Source of the DNA: Cyanoderma ruficeps | Taxonomy: Eukaryota > Chordata > Aves > Passeriformes > Timaliidae | Direction of reading: 5' to 3' | Length of the DNA stretch: 64,000 nucleotides | NCBI GenBank assembly: GCA_008694505.1 | Contig: VZDJ01007747.1 | Span: forward strand, 7,286,399-7,350,398 | Part shown: positions 63,110 to 64,000 of the stretch, in pieces | Layout of the letters: each line of letters starts with the position of its first letter | How positions within the stretch are numbered: the first letter of the stretch is position 1 | Position numbers and translations under genes: made by a program | Notes under the pieces: generated by a model | Told to the model about the DNA's origin: nothing | Seen by the model: only the letters and a program-made list of their open reading frames with translations | Database searches by the model: none

Positions 63110-63213
63110 AGCATATTCTTAGTCATACCTACACTGTGGCCCATGAAAAGAAAAAAAATTGATAGACATGTGTGTAGGTTATGTGAAATGATAATAGATT
63201 CATAGGAAATTTT

Positions 63214-63245
63214 ACAGAATCACAGGATATTCTGAGATTGAACTT
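63214..63245 (-). mobile_element. Possible CR1 3' end remnant, antisense
   Basis: ACAGAATCACAGGATATTCT followed by GAGATTGAAC resembles the complement of a common CR1 3' end. Recognisable similarity stops after about 30 bp, so this is a weak call. Confidence 0.45.
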
Positions 63246-64000
63246 GCAGTTACGTTTCTCATGTAGCCATCAGGAAGTTGAAAAAGAGAATCTAGGCAAT
63301 GCAGCTCGGGTACAACACCCAAGGCTTTTGACATTAGGGATTCCCATTCAGGAGATGTTCCCACTCAAGATTAGGGAAGATTGGAAACATGGGAATGTAT
63401 GTGGGATACCTATTGACCCAAATTTAGCCAGTTTAGCCACTGTACCTGTCCAGTGTACGGTAGCTTGTCCTGCTCCTTCTGTGCCAGCAGTACTGTAAGA
63501 AGTACAGAAAGTTTCATAGCTGTTTCAAAGACCAAGGACAGCTTTCTTACCCTTGGAAACCAAGGTAAAAAAGAACACATTCAGAATTTTGATGTGTGTT
63601 GTTTCTCTTGCCCAGCCATGCTGGGCTGTGTTTTTAAATCTATTATGTTAGACATAAATTTAAAATGATCTAGAGGGAAGTCAACATTTTCATTATATGT
63701 TGGCAGATAACTATAATTTACTTTTAAGAATGGTTAAAAATTACTTTCAGAAGTTTTTAGCAAACACAAGAATCATTTGCACTAAAATTCAGTACCTTTT
63801 AATTTAGGTCAGTAAAAATAGACATGTGTTGCATTATAGCACAAATTAAAGACCCTGGAGAAGCAGTTCCTGTATATTGGAAAGTTATCACATATCTTCA
63901 ATTTGACATTAAAATATTTAAAAAAATGCAGAGTCCAACAGCATGCATCAGATGAAAAAAAAATTCAGATTACATATTGGAACTATATTAGTAACAAAAT
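63246..64000. other. Unassigned sequence at the window end
   Basis: An 86-codon plus-strand frame (63238-63498) lies just after the possible CR1 remnant, in mildly GC-richer sequence. It has no similarity that I recognise and may belong to the same decayed repeat or be chance. The remainder to 64000 is AT-rich with no gene. Confidence 0.5.

Larger units (their letters stand above)
60763..63213. other. AT-rich non-coding stretch, no gene recognised
   Basis: No gene was recognised. It contains an A/C-rich tract at 61.32 kb and a small tandem duplication at 63.04 kb. The minus-strand frames at 61515-61805 and 62107-62391 (94-96 codons) resemble nothing known. Confidence 0.6.

Noticed and set aside
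1..64000. Many 60-140-codon open frames on both strands as host protein-coding genes
   Set aside because: Outside CR1 none resembles a known protein, most overlap frames on the other strand, and their number and length fit chance in 64 kb of six-frame AT-rich DNA.
1..64000. CRISPR arrays, bacterial operons, phage, tRNA or rRNA genes, telomeric repeats
   Set aside because: I looked for regularly spaced repeats, ribosome-binding-site-led gene clusters, tRNA B-box motifs and TTAGGG arrays and found none.

Overview
This window is vertebrate nuclear DNA, most probably from a bird. It is AT-rich, by eye roughly 35-37% G+C, and has no CpG island. It has no bacterial-style operons, and no long open frame beyond what chance or transposon remnants give. 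Three interspersed repeats support an avian source. Two are 5'-truncated CR1 LINEs: one antisense at about 20485-21450 and one sense at about 52234-52692. The third is a decayed LTR at about 46868-47508 that resembles, from memory, an LTR family common in bird genomes. Two shorter pieces near 60715 and 63214 look like CR1 3' ends. CR1 also occurs in other sauropsids, so 'bird' is an inference from CR1 and the LTR together.

I could not recognise a protein-coding host gene, rRNA, tRNA, known ncRNA, CRISPR array or satellite. The only recognisable protein similarity is to the C-terminal part of the CR1 ORF2 reverse transcriptase, in both CR1 copies, and both are dead. The remaining short frames (60-140 codons) match nothing I know and often overlap a frame on the other strand, as chance frames do. 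The window therefore reads as a gene desert or part of a very large intron.

Layout. 1-20.5 kb is unique AT-rich sequence with a few hairpins, short tandem repeats and several A/C-rich or G/T-rich simple tracts, plus one GC-richer patch at about 18.83-19.80 kb. 20.5-21.45 kb is an antisense CR1. 21.5-46.9 kb is unique AT-rich sequence with a 23-bp palindrome at 37.45 kb and a hairpin plus 7-mer repeat at 36.9 kb. 46.9-47.5 kb is a solo LTR carrying an A/C-rich expansion. 52.2-52.7 kb is a sense CR1 with a deletion in its 3' part. 52.7-64 kb is unique AT-rich sequence with two small CR1-like tails and two small tandem duplications. There are single unresolved bases (N) at 16827 and 24771, both in T-rich runs.

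I found no convincing undescribed system. The leads most worth checking are a few exon-like segments with good splice-site pairs, all on the + strand (I did not scan the - strand with equal care), the GC-richer patch near 19 kb, and possible conserved non-coding sequence near 60 kb. All are low-confidence leads, and most could be chance in 64 kb.
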